Shown here one piece after another: positions 5,571 through 5,707 of a stretch of DNA of 5,707 nucleotides. Numbering within the stretch: the first letter of the stretch is position 1; each line of letters opens with the position of its first letter. Made by a program: the position numbers and the translations under genes. Source of the stretch: CAYLQD01 sp043819695 (lineage in GTDB: Bacteria; Planctomycetota; PUPC01). The DNA lies in NCBI GenBank assembly GCA_043819695.1, contig JBDREM010000116.1, positions 1 to 5,707 of the forward strand, read 5' to 3'. The notes under the pieces are model-generated. The model had not been told where the DNA came from and searched no databases. It saw nothing but the letters and a program-made list of their open reading frames with translations.

Positions 5571-5577
5571 AGAGGAG
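5571..5577 (+). promoter_or_regulatory. Shine-Dalgarno AGAGGAG before the right-edge frame
   Basis: AGAGGAG is spaced 8 nt (CTATATAA) from GTG 5586. This is the main reason for calling the frame at the right edge a possible gene. Confidence 0.4.
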
Positions 5578-5585
5578 CTATATAA

Positions 5586-5707
5586 GTGCTTGACGTTGAA
5601 TCGATTCCGTTGCTGGGGTCACATCGCCCCTGCAAAGAACGGCCGCCAAAGAGGCCAATCCGTCGTCAGAAATTGGGTTCATCGGTCATGAGAGCGGCGA
5701 AGCCGAC
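5586..5707 (+). CDS. Possible start of an unrecognised gene, cut by the right edge
   Basis: GTG 5586 opens a frame of 40 complete codons with no stop before the window ends. The product begins MLDVESIPLLGSHRPCKERP and continues basic and proline-rich. No family is recognisable from this short piece. In support there is a well-placed AGAGGAG and the absence of stops. Against it, the third-codon-position GC is near 60 percent, clearly lower than in the rnf, lgt and hydrolase genes, and 40 open codons are not remarkable. It could be a recently acquired gene, a pseudogene remnant or non-coding. Confidence 0.3.
   Translation, partial: MLDVESIPLLGSHRPCKERPPKRPIRRQKLGSSVMRAAKP

Noticed and set aside
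5590..5620. TTGACG as a promoter -35 box
   Set aside because: No acceptable -10 box lies 16-18 nt downstream, and it falls inside the proposed coding start.
5381..5635. Minus-strand 84-codon frame at the right end
   Set aside because: It overlaps the hydrolase 3' end, has no Shine-Dalgarno that I can see and no family resemblance.

Overview
The window is high-GC bacterial DNA of about 5.7 kb carrying two divergent transcription units. The left half, on the minus strand, encodes three subunits of an Rnf ion-translocating ferredoxin:NAD+ oxidoreductase in the order rnfE-rnfA-rnfB, followed by the start of an unrecognised gene that runs off the left edge. The right half, on the plus strand, encodes prolipoprotein diacylglyceryl transferase (lgt) and an alpha/beta-hydrolase, followed by a lower-GC stretch with a possible gene start that runs off the right edge.

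The organism cannot be named from this sequence. The long multi-cluster RnfB (clostridial/Bacteroides-like rather than the short enterobacterial form), the Lgt with a GCFLNGCC signature and a large periplasmic insertion, the frequent TTG/GTG starts and the GC-rich codon use together suggest an anaerobic or facultative Gram-negative bacterium. A member of the Planctomycetota or a neighbouring phylum is my best guess (inference only). Rnf implies energy conservation at the membrane from reduced ferredoxin, or ferredoxin reduction driven by an ion gradient.

Layout: 1-677 (minus) is a partial unrecognised protein with winged-helix-like sequence. 678-734 is a gap with a GC-rich hairpin. 735-1625 (minus) is rnfB, with a TTG start behind a strong Shine-Dalgarno. 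1626-1774 is an rnfA-rnfB spacer almost filled by a 126-bp imperfect palindrome. 1775-2422 (minus) is rnfA, overlapping rnfE by 4 nt (ATGA). 2419-3084 (minus) is rnfE, TTG start. 3085-3233 is a divergent promoter region with a good sigma70-type promoter for each direction. 3234-4271 (plus) is lgt. 4268-4297 is a consensus-like promoter whose -35 box contains the lgt stop codon. 4341-5453 (plus) is the alpha/beta-hydrolase, which lacks the usual late catalytic His. 5454-5707 is lower in GC, with two well-formed ribosome binding sites, a tiny ORF, a hexamer repeat and a possible truncated gene.

RnfE and RnfA form the membrane core that carries the interface iron-sulfur cluster, and RnfB is the ferredoxin-accepting subunit, so these three are a functional half of the complex. 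RnfC, RnfD and RnfG are absent here, and the gene upstream of rnfE is the divergent lgt, so the usual six-gene rnf cluster is split. The most unusual structure is the long palindrome inside the operon. I see no rRNA, tRNA, CRISPR array, transposase or other evident defence or mobile system.
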